Source: Closterium sp. NIES-65
Lineage: Eukaryota > Streptophyta > Zygnematophyceae > Desmidiales > Closteriaceae
DNA length: 64,000 nucleotides
NCBI GenBank assembly: GCA_948144175.1
Contig: CANXME010002410.1
Coordinates: forward strand, 182,777-246,776
Direction: 5' to 3'
In this document: positions 32,569 through 44,929 of the stretch, one piece after another
Position numbering within the stretch: position 1 is the first letter of the stretch
Layout of the letters: each line of letters starts with the position of its first letter
The notes under the pieces: generated by a model
Seen by the model: only the letters and a program-made list of their open reading frames with translations
The model's database searches: none
What the model was told of the DNA's origin: nothing
Position numbers and translations under genes: made by a program

Positions 32569-32640
32569 AGATTGGTCAGCCTGTTCAAGGCACTGATGGA
32601 ATCTGGAATGGATCCGGTTGATTGTTTGAAGTATATCGAA
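32569..32640 (-). CDS. LRR exon (72 nt), outlying
   Basis: Minus strand: acceptor ACCAG, 24-residue LRR with core STGSIPDSISALNRL, donor GTGAGT. Length and phase agree with the seven other LRR exons, but the consensus Asn is replaced (KQSTG) and the surrounding DNA is not a unit copy. If one gene spans the locus this is its most 5' recognised exon. Confidence 0.55.
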
Positions 32641-34895
32641 CTGGTGGGCAGTGGAATGAAATGGGTGGGGAACATGATAATTTTGTTATGGAACGGGATC
32701 AAGAGTGTAACAAAATGAGAGAATGGTGAATCCATCAAGGTGGTGTCGGTACTATTTGAGAAGGAGAAGCCCATGCAGCCCACAAGTTGTCCACCTGCGC
32801 TTGCATGCATGGAGATGATAGAGACCTGGGAGGTGCATTTGGGTAGCATTGTACTGCACTGAACTCCTTTCAATGTGAACCACGCAACAGAAAACAGAGG
32901 GAAATAGAGAAGGGAAGGGGGATGATAAGGTAGGTTAGACAACATTAACACCTAGCACTGCCTCCAAATGTATACCTTTCGTTACTGTGTTTTCAAAGGG
33001 ACGTTTTTGTTCTGCGGTGACATTTCTGTGTGAAATTCGTCCCCATGGCACGTAGCAAACCCTTTAGCAGGCCCCCAACACACTCATTGCGAACCTTTCC
33101 ACACCTCTCATATGCACCACCACAAACTCCCTCCTTCCACTCACCCATTTTCTCTACTTCTTTGTTGACACTGTGCACAGACCAGCTGCATCTACAACAG
33201 TTGCCATTCCCTTTGGCATGCCAACTAGTTTTCTGACTTGGGCATGATAGAACTTCTAGAACTGTGCCTGTCCTGCTCTCTCTGCCCCTCTACAAAACCC
33301 CTGATTCACCTTCAATAAAACATGGAAGATGTTCCTCAATCATGTTTAAAGATAGATTCTAACCTTAACAAAACTTTGAACATGATTTTAACATGGAATG
33401 ATTACAAAGGGTCCACGAAAGCAGACAGTGGGTTTGGTTGAGAGGAGGACCGTGGGATGAACGGTTCAAGTAGTAAGGGAGTGCAAGTGAAGAACAAAGA
33501 AACACACAAAGGCATCCAGCGAATCCATGGTCCGCAAGGGCTCAATCAGCGAACGCAAGTACCTGCAGCTGCACCTGCTGCCATACCACTTGAATGCCAA
33601 CTCGTGCTCTGACTTATGCATGGTAGAACTACTGAAGCTGTGCCTGTCCTGCTCTCTTCCTCGTCAGACTTCATCTTTAAAGTGATTTAAACATACAACT
33701 GTTGCAGCATGGAAATTTATTCCAGATGCAACATCGAACATGTTCACTTGCCCGATGATCCTTAATTCTTAATCCTGGTGAGTTAACATGGTACCATCCT
33801 AACATGCCTTCAAGAAACAATGGGCTCATCAAAGCAGACAGTCAGTTTGGAAGAGAGAGGGACAATGGCAAGAGTAGTTAAAGAAGAAAGGGAATGCAAG
33901 AGAAATACAAAGAAACACGTAGATTGCATTGCGAGCAAGGGTTAGCTCTCCAAATTGCAACAAGGGATTGCAGACGCAGAGCACGCAGAATGGTTGAGGG
34001 AGAGAAGATGTAGAGGCACTCAAGTCAAGTCTAGCAAGAGTTGGTGCACACATGGGGGGTGCAAGACCAGCTGCAGTTGGTGCTCTCACATTTCAGTCAC
34101 CATGCCTTGTTCATCGCAGCCCACATAGAAGGCCAAGCTGCAGTCCCCCCCAGCCACCCACCCCGAGAAATACCGCCCCCACGCTTGCTGCAGGTCCAAC
34201 AGGACTTGCTCTGGCGGCAGATGGTGGGGGAGAGGGGTGTAGGTAGGGAAGAGAAGGACAGAAGGAGGGTGTGGGGCAGGGGACAGAGGAAGGAAAAATG
34301 TATGTCATCACCCGTGTGTTGCACCCTTCTCCTCCTCTATCACTCATCAGCCTGTGCAGCTGACCATGGAATGGACACCTGCGGTGGTGAAGTACCAAGA
34401 AACCGTGACACGGAAATTGAAACTGCTGAGTGAAAAGCATCATGAAAATGGGACCATGGGCGTGACGTGGTCTCTGATACATCCATTGGTAATGATAGTG
34501 CCATTGAACATAGGAGGCATCAACGGGAGAGGGGGTCAAATAAGGGGTATGTATGGCTGGGGATGTGCATTCCCTGAGCTCCATTAGGCACTTGAGTAAG
34601 TGATTTACGTACGGCTGCTATGACTCATGGTGAAAGATCCTAGGCACTCGAGCTGCAGCTCTTGCCATTGCTGCATCCAGCAATGGCAGCAAGCCATCAA
34701 CACATAGAATTTTCCCCCCATGACTGCTGGAAGTCCAGCCAGCAGAAGTTGCACTGGCTGCAAAGCAGTAGGGGCCGCAATGGAGTAGGGGAAAAAAATC
34801 AAAGGGAGAGGGAGAAACGCCCTGCTTCTGAGGGGGTAAGAAGGAAAAAGAGATGAATCCCTCCCTCTCTCAAACCCTGCACTGGACATTCGAGC
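32641..34895. repeat. No gene; diverged tandem duplication of about 400 bp inside
   Basis: 33210-33540 and 33590-33940 share GTGCCTGTCCTGCTCTCT, then AAAGCAGACAGT and AAAGAAACAC at matching spacing, so this is an old duplication. The remaining open frames on both strands have no domain. Confidence 0.4.
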
Positions 34896-35416
34896 AGACA
34901 ACTTGAAGTGTGATGGGCAAGTGGAACAAGCTCACGGCACTTGGGCTTGTTCAAGCTGTTTCTGGCTGAGAATTCTTCCCAAGAGAATTTCCTTAGAAGC
35001 AAGGAAGAACAAACAGAAAGAGAAACAGCAACTACTCTCTAATTCCTACGAATGCATTTTTATATGTACAGTACATTTACAATTCAGACATGCGGCTCGG
35101 AATGTCGATTCGGGTGGCCAGCCCCAACATCGAGCCGCATTCCATATTTCTACTCACGTTTGTACACCTCACTGCACCCACACACGTGTTACATTTCTAT
35201 TCCTCCAAGTCTGGACTTTCGCCACCTGTCCCACGCGGAAGTCCCCCCAAGTCAGTCAAGGCACGAAACCTCAGTTTCGCCCTTCTCACGTGGGTCCCCC
35301 ACGTCCTGCTCACTTCCGCCCCTTTGCTGCCCACGTTCGCAGTTGCACGCTGCTGCTGCATGCTTTCGCCTCCCGTGCGCTTCACGCTGCCTCTAGTGCA
35401 GCCCCCACTTGTTACA
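34896..35416 (-). repeat. 3' LTR of chromovirus (521 bp)
   Basis: Minus strand start TGTAACAAGTGG at 35416. The low-coordinate end is set by comparison with the other LTR. Pair of 36965-37485 at an offset of 2,069 bp. Confidence 0.85.
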
Positions 35417-36964
35417 TTACCTCCCCTCCCTGAAGGCACCGTCCTCGGTGCCAATGAGGCAAGATACACTCCAATGGCACGAGGAGCATGGCTGAGGTTG
35501 GAGAATGGCTCCCATGAATCTTCAGGTGCAGATGTGTTGCGCCAGTGAATGAGGTATTCACGGCCAACCGAAGTGTCACGGTGTGAGAGGATGGTGTCGA
35601 CCTCATGCAGGTCCGGATGGGCAGAGAACATGGGTGGGCGGGGCTGGAATGGGTGAGAGGGAGTACGGTAAGGTCGAAGAAGGTGAACATGGAAAACAGG
35701 GTGTATGGTCCGTCTCCGTCACTGATTATGGCTGAGGGCAGTCCGTGTAGCCTCACCACCTCTGTGAAAAACAGCTTGGCAGTTTCAGCAGCAGTCACTG
35801 TGCCGGTTGTAGGGATGAAGTGAGCCATCTTGGACAGCTTGTCAATCACCACGAGAATGCTGTCAAAGCCTGTAGGGGTGCGGGGTAAGTCTGTGATAAA
35901 ATCCAGAGAAACACAAGTCCAGGGGGCTGTGGGTATCTCCAATGGTTGCAACAGACCAGCCGGTGCAGTGGTGCGAGCCTTGTTGACCTGACAGGTAGGA
36001 CATGAAGAAACATACTCTGCTACACTCCGGGACAGTCCAGGCCAGTAGTAGTCACGAGAAATGGCAGCATACGTCTTGTCACTGCCGAAGTGTGACCGAT
36101 TGTCATGGTACTCGTGTAGTAGCAGCTGGCGAAGCCTGGAGTCATCAGGTACACACACAGCACCAGAATCTGCACGGGTCCAAAAGGGATTGCTGAAAAG
36201 AAAGGATGGGTCATGGGGGGCTTTCTGTTGGTACAGCTGATCACGGTTGTAACCACGGCTGAAACGAGTGATGAAGTTGCGGTCCCATGTAACCACTCCC
36301 ATGACATTCAGCTCCTCTGCTGCTGGCCGTGACAGAACATCCACCGGATTGAAGCGCCCTGGTTTGTACACAATCTGAAGATTGGGAACGTACTGCTCCA
36401 AAAACTGAACCCACCGCGCCTGCCTTGGTGTGATCTGTGACTGTGTTTTCGGGTACTCCAGTGTTCGGTGATCAGTGAAGACTGTAACGGGCTGCATCTC
36501 CACATAACAGCGCCACTTCTTCAGTGCATGCACAACAGCAAGTGCCTCTCTCTCGTGAATGGGGTATGTGCGCTCTGCAGCAGTGAGCTTGCGTGACTCA
36601 AAGGCTATTGGCTGCAGCCCAGCTTCCTGCTCCTGGCAGAGAATTGCTCCAAGAGCAACGTCTGATGCATCACACCAAATGAAGTATGGGAGTTCTGGAT
36701 TCGGTACTGCTAGGGCAGGGGGTGAAGTAAGAGAAGTTTTGAGCAGCTCAAAAGCCTGCTGCTGCGATGGTCCCCAACTGAATGATGAGTCCTTCCGTAA
36801 GAGATCGGTCAGAGGTGCTGCCACTGCTGCAAATCCCTTCACAAACCGCCGGTAGTAGTTAGCTAACCCCAAGAAAGCCTGCACCTCCTTCGCTGTACTC
36901 GGCTGCTTCCACTCCTTCAGGACTGCTACCTTGCTGTTGTCTAATTCCAGCTTCCCATGCGAAA
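35412..36964 (-). pseudogene. Chromovirus pol fragment: RNase H and integrase
   Basis: An open frame of about 520 codons, entered from inside the 5' LTR, so it has no start of its own. It begins at the RT end (LEWKQP-like segment, AFLGLANYYRRF), then RNase H (WCDASDVALGAIL, FTDHRTLEY), the integrase HHCC finger (HEYHDNRSHFG, CPTCQ) and the first catalytic Asp (SLDFITDLPRTP). It stops matching at IISDGDGPY, the second Asp region, where about the last half of integrase is deleted. Everything after that in this frame is out-of-frame chromodomain DNA. It cannot give a working polyprotein. Confidence 0.85.
35490..35604 (-). pseudogene. Chromodomain at end of chromovirus integrase
   Basis: In a different frame from the pol fragment, residues EVDTILSHRD, GREYLIHW and SWEPFSNL form a chromodomain (aromatic residues Tyr, Trp and Trp present). 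In chromoviruses this domain directs integration to marked chromatin. It is out of frame with the remaining integrase, so the deletion broke the link. Confidence 0.75.
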
Positions 36965-37485
36965 TGACAACTTGAAGTGTGATGGGCAAGTGGAACAAGC
37001 TCACGGCACTTAGGCTTGTTCAAGTTGTTTCTGGCTGAGAATTCTTCCCAAGAGAATTTCCTTAGAAGCAAGGAAGAACAAACAGAAAGAGAAACAGCAA
37101 CTACTCTCTAATTCCTACGAATGCATTTTTATATGTACAGTACATTTACAATTCAGACATGCGGCTCAGAATGTCGATTCGGGTGGCCAGCCCTAACATC
37201 GAGCCGCATTCCATATTTCTACTCACGTTTGTACACCTCACTGCACCCACACACGTGTTACATTTCTATTCCTCCAAGTCTAGACTTTCGCCACCTGTCC
37301 CACGCGGAAGTCCCCCCAAGTCAGTCAAGGCACGAAACCTCAGTTTCGCCCTTCTCACGTGGGTCCCCCACGTCCTGCTCACTTCCGCCCCTTTGCTGCC
37401 CACGTTCGCAGTTGCATGCTGCTGCTGCATGCTTTCGCCTCCCGTGCGCTTCACGCTGCCTCTAGTGCAGCCCCCACTTGTTACA
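36965..37485 (-). repeat. 5' LTR of chromovirus (521 bp)
   Basis: Minus strand, TGTAACAAGTGG at 37485 to about 36965. Where it should be followed by a primer site it meets RT coding sequence at a short GTTGTCA microhomology, marking the deletion point. Confidence 0.85.
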
Positions 37486-40320
37486 GCAAGCACGCGTAAA
37501 TTGAGAGGGATTAGGGAATATCGGGGAGATTTCTATCATGTTGCAAAACGACTTGCATGCTGCTGCATTCTCAAGGTCAAGTTGTCTGCTCAAGCTGCTA
37601 AGGATCATGTGTTGGATGAGAATCACGAATCTAAAGAATCATGGATCGTGCCAAATGGCACATCCGGTGTGCCCCTTGGCTTTGATAATCCGCTGCCATG
37701 CCACGATTGGTGCCACTAAGACTATCTTGTGCATGAGGTTTTGATAACTGGAGCGGCATGAGCTTGAACAACGAGACACGGGAAACATATCAGGGCACAA
37801 AGAAGGGGAGCATAGCAGCTGCTGCAGTTTTCTCCTGCTACTCTCTTCAGAGGAAAATTGGTGACAAACCCCTACGAGTGCTGGACAAGTTTGAGGCTGA
37901 AACCTGAGCAGATTGAAACTGCTCTACACCCATACCTAAGCAAAGATAGAGGTTGAATCCACTCTACACACATTTCGACAGGCAAGAAGGCCATGGACAA
38001 GGCAAGGAAGGCAAGGTGTCGGCAGGTTCCAGCCACATCTGAAATGTGCCAACTGTGTGAAGGAAGCCCCAGCGGGCAGGATAAACTCTTTAAGCACTTG
38101 ATCTTAAACCTCCATAGAAAACTGCGAGGGCAAGGTAGTATCTGCTACCTAGGCCCTCTAGCTACGGTTACGACCGAAGGTGTCTTTGCGTTGTATGATG
38201 CACTTTCACCTACAAAAAACATAAATAAAAAGCTTGAACAGACTTTGTTGGTACGTTATTTCTGTTGGTGTTTCCACTGCTTCGCACTGCCCGTGACACG
38301 ATCACAGCTGAGCTGAAATGCGCTCCGCGTCATCGTGGTGACACCTGAGTGTTCCTGCTGGAATGCTCCAACTAACGTCACCAAGACTACATAAGACATG
38401 AAAGCTATCAGGGCAATAAATACATGAGAGAGGGTGGGGGTCGAGGGCAGGGGGGGCGCCTCGGGGGACCAACTGAACGCCAACTTTAAGTTCGTCTAGT
38501 ACTAGAACGAACCTTGGGAGGCTGCAAACGGGACACAGCGGATGGGAGAAACCACAGCGAGAAACGTCAGAAAGAAGAGTAAGCGGAGTGGAATGATGCG
38601 TCCCGCGCCTTCCGTTGCCATCGTGGTGCGGCAAGCTTCCACTAAACCCTGAATTAGTAGTAATTTTAATCGCTTGTGAATCTGTGCGTAATCAGTAGCA
38701 GTGGTTCTAAGCGTCAATAGAAACGCGTAAATACTTGTGGACGGTAAATAAAGAAACTACTGTATGATGAGAGCCTACTCGTAGAACCTGGAGTGCAGAC
38801 GACATCAAGTTATGATGAGGAATCCATGAAAGTTAGCTTGAAATGAAGCTAGAGGAAAAGAGAGTGGCAGGAGGAGGTGAGGGTTGGGGATGGAAGTCCA
38901 CTTTCTTGCCAAGATCGCTTTGCAATTTCCCATGTGCCTGCGACAGGCCAACATAGCTGACGAGCGTCAAATTCGCGAGTTGCGGCAAATGCGAAAATAT
39001 CGTCAAGTTGCCCTGCTCTGGCGAATTCCAAGGCGATACGAGTTTCGGTGGTGGCGTTTTATGCCAACAGGGCGCGTCGAGCCACCGAAAATCTCGCCAG
39101 GTCTGCGAGTCAGAAAGATAGGACAGCGCTCCCTGTTTGACGAACACGACCTCTTCATTCGCTCGCGCAATAACGGAGCGAAACAAACAAAACCCACACG
39201 ACTACTACAGCAAATGACGAATGATTCTTCCAGCATACCTTAAGCCTACAAACATGTTTGGAAAATCGAAATATGGTATAAACGACCCGCGCCTGGTGAC
39301 ATGGTGAGCTCGCCGCTCATTCCGCGACCTACCTTACCGCGACCTAGAACTGTAAAGTGGTCGCTAGGCTAGTGATAAGGTAGATTTGACATACAGTTGA
39401 CGGTTCAACAGAATGGGCCTCTAATAGCCATGATTGCTTCATCTGCCCTTCTTCCGTAACTTCTCTGATGTAATTTCGAAGGATAGTCGAAACCGGAACG
39501 TCACTTTGCTGGATACCGTATGAGCTGACTTAGCAATAGCACTAGTAACACTGCTCACCGCAATCCCTAATGTTTTCCATGCGATGGCAAGTCGAGCGAG
39601 GGTCACGTGCGTCGCTAGCTGCTCCGTGAGCGCCGAGAAATTCCGAATGGCCTACCAGTTGTAGCGCCACGCGTATTGAGAGAGGCGGCGTCACGAGCAT
39701 CGCAGGCATCGCAGCGAGTCGAATGGCGTCAATTGACGATCAACGGAACCGTCAGCTTGCCTTTGCTGAGAATTTTCGAGTCATAATCGTTTCGATGCTG
39801 CTTGGGGGGATTGTGTTCCCCCCTCTTTGCTCCTCTTCCCATGCATGTTCCCCCTGCTTCGCACCAACGTTTGCTGTTTCATTCTGTGCTTTGTTGTGCG
39901 TTCCATTTCTTATGTACCCTGCTCTCCTCCTCCCCCTCCCCTTCTCCCTGTTTCCCCTTTCTTTCCCCTCCAATCCACCTGCCTTCCCGCCTCCTCATTT
40001 CTTCTCCCCACTCCCTCCCCCCTCCTTCATGCGACCTGCCATCCTCTCACGGGCCACGACAACCTGCTGGAGAGGATGGCAGGATTGCAGGATGGCAGGG
40101 CGACAGGGCGGCAGCCATGCACCACTCGCGTTTGCAGTGGGTCCGCGCAGCCATGTCGATCAGAAAACCATGTCGTCGCCTTAGCAACTGACCAGACGGC
40201 CTTAGCGTTCTGTCAAGTGGCCGTCGGCATTGCCTTCCTCATCGTCACTTTCAGCACTGGTGGGAGAATTGACTTCTCCCGACCTCCTCCTCTCCCCTGC
40301 TCTTCAAGGAAGCGCGTTCT
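37486..40320. other. No gene seen
   Basis: Mixed sequence without recognisable domains, repeats or splice-bounded exons. Overlapping open frames on both strands at 38830-39240 and at 39720-40340 do not look like known proteins; those near 40 kb are proline/serine-rich because the DNA is pyrimidine-rich. Confidence 0.35.
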
Positions 40321-40870
40321 CCCGCGGTTAGATGACTGACGCCTTCCTCGAGGTGGGTGAGAGGGTTGGGGAGAGGTGGGCGCGGGAGAGGGGAGTTGTG
40401 GGTGCGGGGATAGGGCTGGGGGGTAGTTGGGAAGGGGCTGGGAGATGGTTAGTCGTGGAGGGGGGTGGGGGTGGGGATGGGGGAGGGGGGGAGGGGGGGG
40501 GGGGTGAGGGGGCATGGAGAACGAAAGAGGGTGTTCCCGCGACGAGATCGGACGGCTTCCTCGAGGTGCGGGAAAGGGGCGGGGAAGGGGTGGGCGTGGG
40601 GGAGGGGAGATGTGGGGGCAGGGAGAGGGCTGGTGGCTGGGAGTGGGCTAGGAGAGGGGAGAGGGGGGGAACAAGAGGGGAGGGGGAGAGTAGGGAGAGG
40701 GGTGGAAGGCATGGACAAAGAAATCGGGTGCGTTCGCAACAAGATTGCAGACGCATTCCTCGAGGTGCGCCGCGGGGAGAGGGGGGGAAGGAGGAGAGGG
40801 GGGGGGGGGGGGGGGGAGGTGGGAGTGTTGGGTTGGTTGGTGATGAAAGTGAGAGGGTTGTGCAGCGAGG
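40320..40870. repeat. Three tandem exon-like copies in a G-rich spacer, period about 205 bp
   Basis: TTCCTCGAGGTG recurs at about 40346, 40556 and 40755, each time preceded by a related stretch (GTTCTCCCGCGG, GTTCCCGCGACG, GTTCGCAACAAG) and followed by long G-rich sequence. Read on the plus strand the third copy gives NKIADAFLEV followed by a GT, like an exon with a donor. The long glycine/glutamate frames are products of the G runs and are not called. Confidence 0.45.
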
Positions 40871-41084
40871 AGAAATGAGTGACGACGGGGATTGCTAGCA
40901 GTCGTTTTTCGCTCGAGTCCCAACCCAACCCCTCTCTCTTCTCCACTCTCCGCCACCCGTGCTACATTTATCGCTCAAGTGTGCACACATTGTGCGACAT
41001 CCCCAAACCTTGGTCTCCCTGCCTGTTCCCCTCTGCGCCCTTCCCACTCTTTCCGCCTTCCTGAAGGTGCACCGGGGAAGATGT

Positions 41085-41230
41085 GTGAGGACTTGTGCCA
41101 GCAGTAGCAGACGGCATGTTGCTGCGCAAGCTTGGTTTGGGTTGTCTCAAAGCAACCAGGCCTTTTCTCTCCCCTCTGTGCCTGACAACCTCCGTCACCC
41201 TGCCCCTCCGTGTTCCCGTCTCCACCCCCC

Positions 41231-41267
<37 letters not shown>

Positions 41268-41365
41268 ACTGCAGGTGTGTGTGTGAGTGTGTGTGTGAGG
41301 GCTGTGTGCCAGCAGACTGCATGGTGTTGTGCAAGCTGGTGTCGAGTCGTCCCCTCCTCTCCCCC

Positions 41366-41407
<42 letters not shown>

Positions 41408-41780
41408 TTCTGCCCCCTTTCACCCCCGCCAAGTGTGTGAGGAGGACCATATACCAGCAGTAGCAGATCGCATGGTGCTGCGCAAGCTGGTTCCAAGTTG
41501 ACCCCTCCTCCCACCTCTTCCCCCTTTCTCCCCCCGCCAGGTGTGTGAGGACGTGTACCAGCAGACCGCATCATGGTGCTGCGTAAGCTCGCGCAGGACA
41601 TGCGCGAGTGGATACACCGGCGGGTGAGCCATGGGATAAGGGGTGATTGTTATGGGATGGTGCCGGTAAGCAATGGGGGGGCCCGCGAGGAGGGGAGAAG
41701 GGGGATTAGAAAAGACGGAGGGATAGAGGGTGCTGGCACAGGACATGCGCGAGTGGCCGGCCTGCGGGTGGGCGAGAGGG
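41085..41780 (+). repeat. Tandem copies of a short exon-like motif separated by poly-C
   Basis: Related stretches occur at 41095-41145, 41305-41345, 41440-41495, 41550-41623 and 41735-41770, reading on the plus strand VADGMLLRKL, ADCMVLCKL, VADRMVLRKL, ADRIMVLRKLAQDM and LAQDMREW. The fourth copy runs through REWIHRR to a good donor (GTGAGC at 41624). Intervening DNA is poly-C of 30-50 bases (41227-41270, 41371-41405). The parent protein is not recognised. Confidence 0.45.
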
Positions 41781-44700
41781 GCAGAGAAGGGGGGGAGGGA
41801 ATACGGGGGATATGGAAGGGTTAAGAGGCGATGGGGGGAAGAAGATGGCAAGGGTTCAGGAACGTGAGGTCTATGAAGCAGGATGTAGGGGCTCTCTCCT
41901 CTGCTCTTTGTCACCCCATTCTTCCCCTAACCCTCCCCCCCTCCCCCTGCACGCCTCTTTCCAACGCCTCTTCCCCACTCCTCTCGCCCACACCACTCCA
42001 CCACACCTACTCCCCACTCCCTCTCTCCTACCCCTCTCCCCCACGCCTTTCCCCCACGCATTTTCCTCACCCCCCTCTCCCCCCCCCACCCCTTTCCCCC
42101 ACGCATTTTGCTCACCCCATTCCCCCACCCACCCCCTTCCCCCACGCATTTTTCTCACCCCTCTCCCCCACCTCTTTCCCCCATGCATTTTCCTCACCCC
42201 CCTCTCCCCCCCCATCCCTTTCCCCCTCGCATTTTGCTCACCCCTTTCCCCCACCCACCCCTTTCCCCCACGCAATTTCCTCGCCCCTCTCCCCGTTCAA
42301 GAGGATGCTGATTTAAGAGTGAAGGTTGGAGAGTGCAGGAGGGTCTTGCTGCTGTAGTACAAAAGCCTGCCAGAAGTCTTGGGTTCCTATTGGGCTGCCA
42401 AGCACTTTGACGCCTCCATCGCCTAGAGGCGGGAGGCTGGTGATGTTGGCAGCCCCTCCGGCCGAGACCCAGTGGGTCACTTTGGCGGACACTTTTGGAG
42501 CTGAGAAGGGTGTGTGCAGGGTTCTGGCGCAGGAGCAAGTGGGGAGGGCTGCCTGTACGTGTTGATGATGTACGGTGAGGAACCTTGGAGAGCTGAGTTC
42601 CGTTGGGGTCTCCAATATGCCATGCGCCCAACGGAGTCTACAGGTTACCTGCAGCTGCTCGTCTCTGTTGCTGGTCTGTGTGTGCCCGTCGCACCCAGCT
42701 CGCCAAGAAGACCTCTTTCTCTCAGAGCTCGAGGAAGGGCCCACATGGTTCGGGCTCACACCATGATCACATCAGATAACCACCTCAGTATCCCATGATC
42801 TCATCACCCCAAGATCGCATCTACCCCATGGCAGAGCACCGTGGCAGGGTGCACTAGGTGTGCTGAGTGCAGCCGTCACTATCCCTTCCCCTTACACTTT
42901 CCCATTTCCACCCCTTTCTCCCTTTCCCTCCTGTAGCCCCTCCGATTCTCCATCCCGATTGCCATCCGCACCTCTCCAGGTGAACACAGTGCAGCAAGCA
43001 GCGTCCATCACACTGCTCCAATCCGCCTATCCTGCATCACCTCATTGCTCTCTCTTGCTCCCTCTCACCACCCTTCTCCCCTATCACCCACCAGTGTGCA
43101 TAGTCCTGTCAGTAGCATCCACCCCCTGCCATCTCTACACCCACACATTGATCAGCAAGCCCTCATCTCTACACTGAGGTGAGTAGTGCGTTGTATCGAA
43201 CCTGCTTCTACCGAAACGGGTCTCTCCTCTAATTTGTGATCTGGCTTGCTGCCACTGCCATTGGCAACTCATCATCTCTCGTGTCCACCCATCAATTTGG
43301 AGGAGTCAGTCTCATGATCTTATTGCTTCATCACACGTTCACCCCATCCACACAGCACCATCCCCATTACCCCATCAACCAATCAGACCATCACCTCTTC
43401 ACCCAACCAGCTCTTTGCCTCATCATCCCATCACCCCATCACCCCATCCCATGATTGGTGGGGCGCATGGTGCAGGCCAGTGGTACGGGTTGGTAGTTTG
43501 CCGTCCACAAAAGCGAGGAGCTGCCCTTGATCTCCCCTACCTTTCCATTTTCCCTTCAATCCCAACAGTCCCTATTTTGCAGGCGCAGAGCCAACATCGC
43601 CAGCGTTAGAGCAGTGAGCTGTCTCAACAGTGGACTGGCTCATTCCAATTGGGCGCCTTTCCACCAGGCACTGAGCTCTGCTAGTTCTCAGCCTTCATCC
43701 TCCCTGCCTGCCCTGCCTTCCCTTCCTTCCCTTACCACCCTCGACTACCATTACCAACCCCTACTCTGCAGGCAGTACCCGGCAGGTGCAAGGCCAAGAT
43801 CCCCACTCGCATCACCGTCGCCTTCATTGAAACCTTGGGGACCTCTGGCACTTGGCTTTGCCTCGTCCCACCCTTCGCCATCCTCGCCCTCGCAATAGAG
43901 AGCAGCTCATTGCTCAACGATGTTGATTTCTGATTTCCGCGATTTGTCATTGCGTGGATGCTGCTGAATGGAAGTCTGCTGCTGCTGCTCTCCAAGGGTG
44001 GCGGCATGATTTTGTCCTTCCTTGCCCATTGATCCCCATTTTGAGAGTGTCAAGTCGTTCTACTTCTAAACAGCAGCCGGCTAGTTATGTTGCCCAGGAG
44101 TGACGGCATGTTCCTGTTATTATTACCCACGGATCCCTCCGACATTTGACCATCTGGCATCAATGCAAGAACTTCTCTTTGGTGTACCGATGCAGGGAGG
44201 GGAAACAGATGAAGGTGAAATGGAACACAACTAGAGGGGATGGATCCTCGCCTGACTGCCTCCCACCGATGCCACCACCAACCCCTCCAGCAACCGAGGG
44301 GAAAGGGTGGACTCGTTTGCAGCGGACCTGGCAATATGCATTTGGTCAATCTGAAAAGAACTTAATATAATTGGTTGTTTCATTCAAACTACGGTAGCCC
44401 AATTTTGCATATTTGGCAAGTAAGCAGTGCAGATATAACTTGGGACAAACAGAGAAAAAAGGGTATCACTTTTTGAACTTAAAAAGGTCCTCTTTAGACC
44501 AGGGGGACCCACTTTCCGGTTATATCCAGAAAAACAGCCGCATCTTGTCTAGGTTGCGGAACCTGCCATTCTGATTTGATCAACGGAACTCATGCTGGTG
44601 GATAGCAGCACATGTGAGGATCAGCTGGAGTCTGGGGTGCCGCGGTGAGAGAGAGGATACGCGGGGGAGCGATGATACGCTAGGGGGGCGGACGAGTAGA
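41781..44700. other. No gene called; C-rich and low-complexity sequence
   Basis: 41900-42300 is built of CCCCCACGCATTTT and CTCACCCC-type repeats. 42310-42800 has better-mixed sequence that could hold exons of an unrecognised plus-strand gene (for example RVLAQEQVGRAA near 42530 and RWGLQYAMRPTESTGYLQL near 42610), but no domain or consistent frame. 43300-43460 carries CATCACCC repeats. Confidence 0.35.
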
Positions 44701-44718
44701 GCGAGGCGGGGTGGTGCA

Positions 44719-44912
44719 GCAGCTAAAGTTGCTCGGAGGGCCTGCCCGGGTGGTGAGGGATGAGCTCATCAGTGAGCTTTTGCACCCGATGGCCTTCAGA
44801 TGACTTTTGAGTCGACTCAAAAGACAGCTAGAGTTGGTCCGAGGGCCTGCCCCCGGGTGGTGAGGGAGGAGCTCATCACTGAGCGCGTGCACCTGATGGC
44901 CTTCAGACTCAC
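44719..44912. repeat. Duplicated 85-bp segment around a 20-bp palindrome
   Basis: 44719-44800 and 44827-44910 share GAGGGCCTGCCC, GGTGGTGAGGGA, GAGCTCATCA and GATGGCCTTCAGA. Between them lies CTTTTGAGTCGACTCAAAAG (44804-44823), a perfect palindrome. Related TTTTGAG palindromes occur in the translocator gene at 46761-46820. Confidence 0.65.
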
Positions 44913-44929
44913 GTGCCTTGTTGCGCGAC

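Larger units (their letters stand above)
34896..37485 (-). mobile_element. Ty3/gypsy chromovirus deletion derivative, 2.6 kb
   Basis: On the minus strand: 5' LTR 36965-37485, internal region 35417-36964, 3' LTR 34896-35416. The LTRs are both 521 bp and differ, by my count, at about six internal positions plus the terminal base; all six internal differences are transitions. The internal region keeps only the end of reverse transcriptase, RNase H, part of integrase and a chromodomain. gag, protease, most of RT and the primer site are gone, the 5' LTR running straight into RT codons. A polypurine tract (GGGAGGGGAGGTAA) precedes the 3' LTR at 35417-35433. No target duplication is visible. Confidence 0.9.

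Noticed and set aside
40332..41600. Poly-Gly and poly-Pro proteins in G- or C-rich DNA
   Set aside because: They are open only because homopolymer runs lack stops in every frame. No conserved residue or splice-consistent frame supports them.
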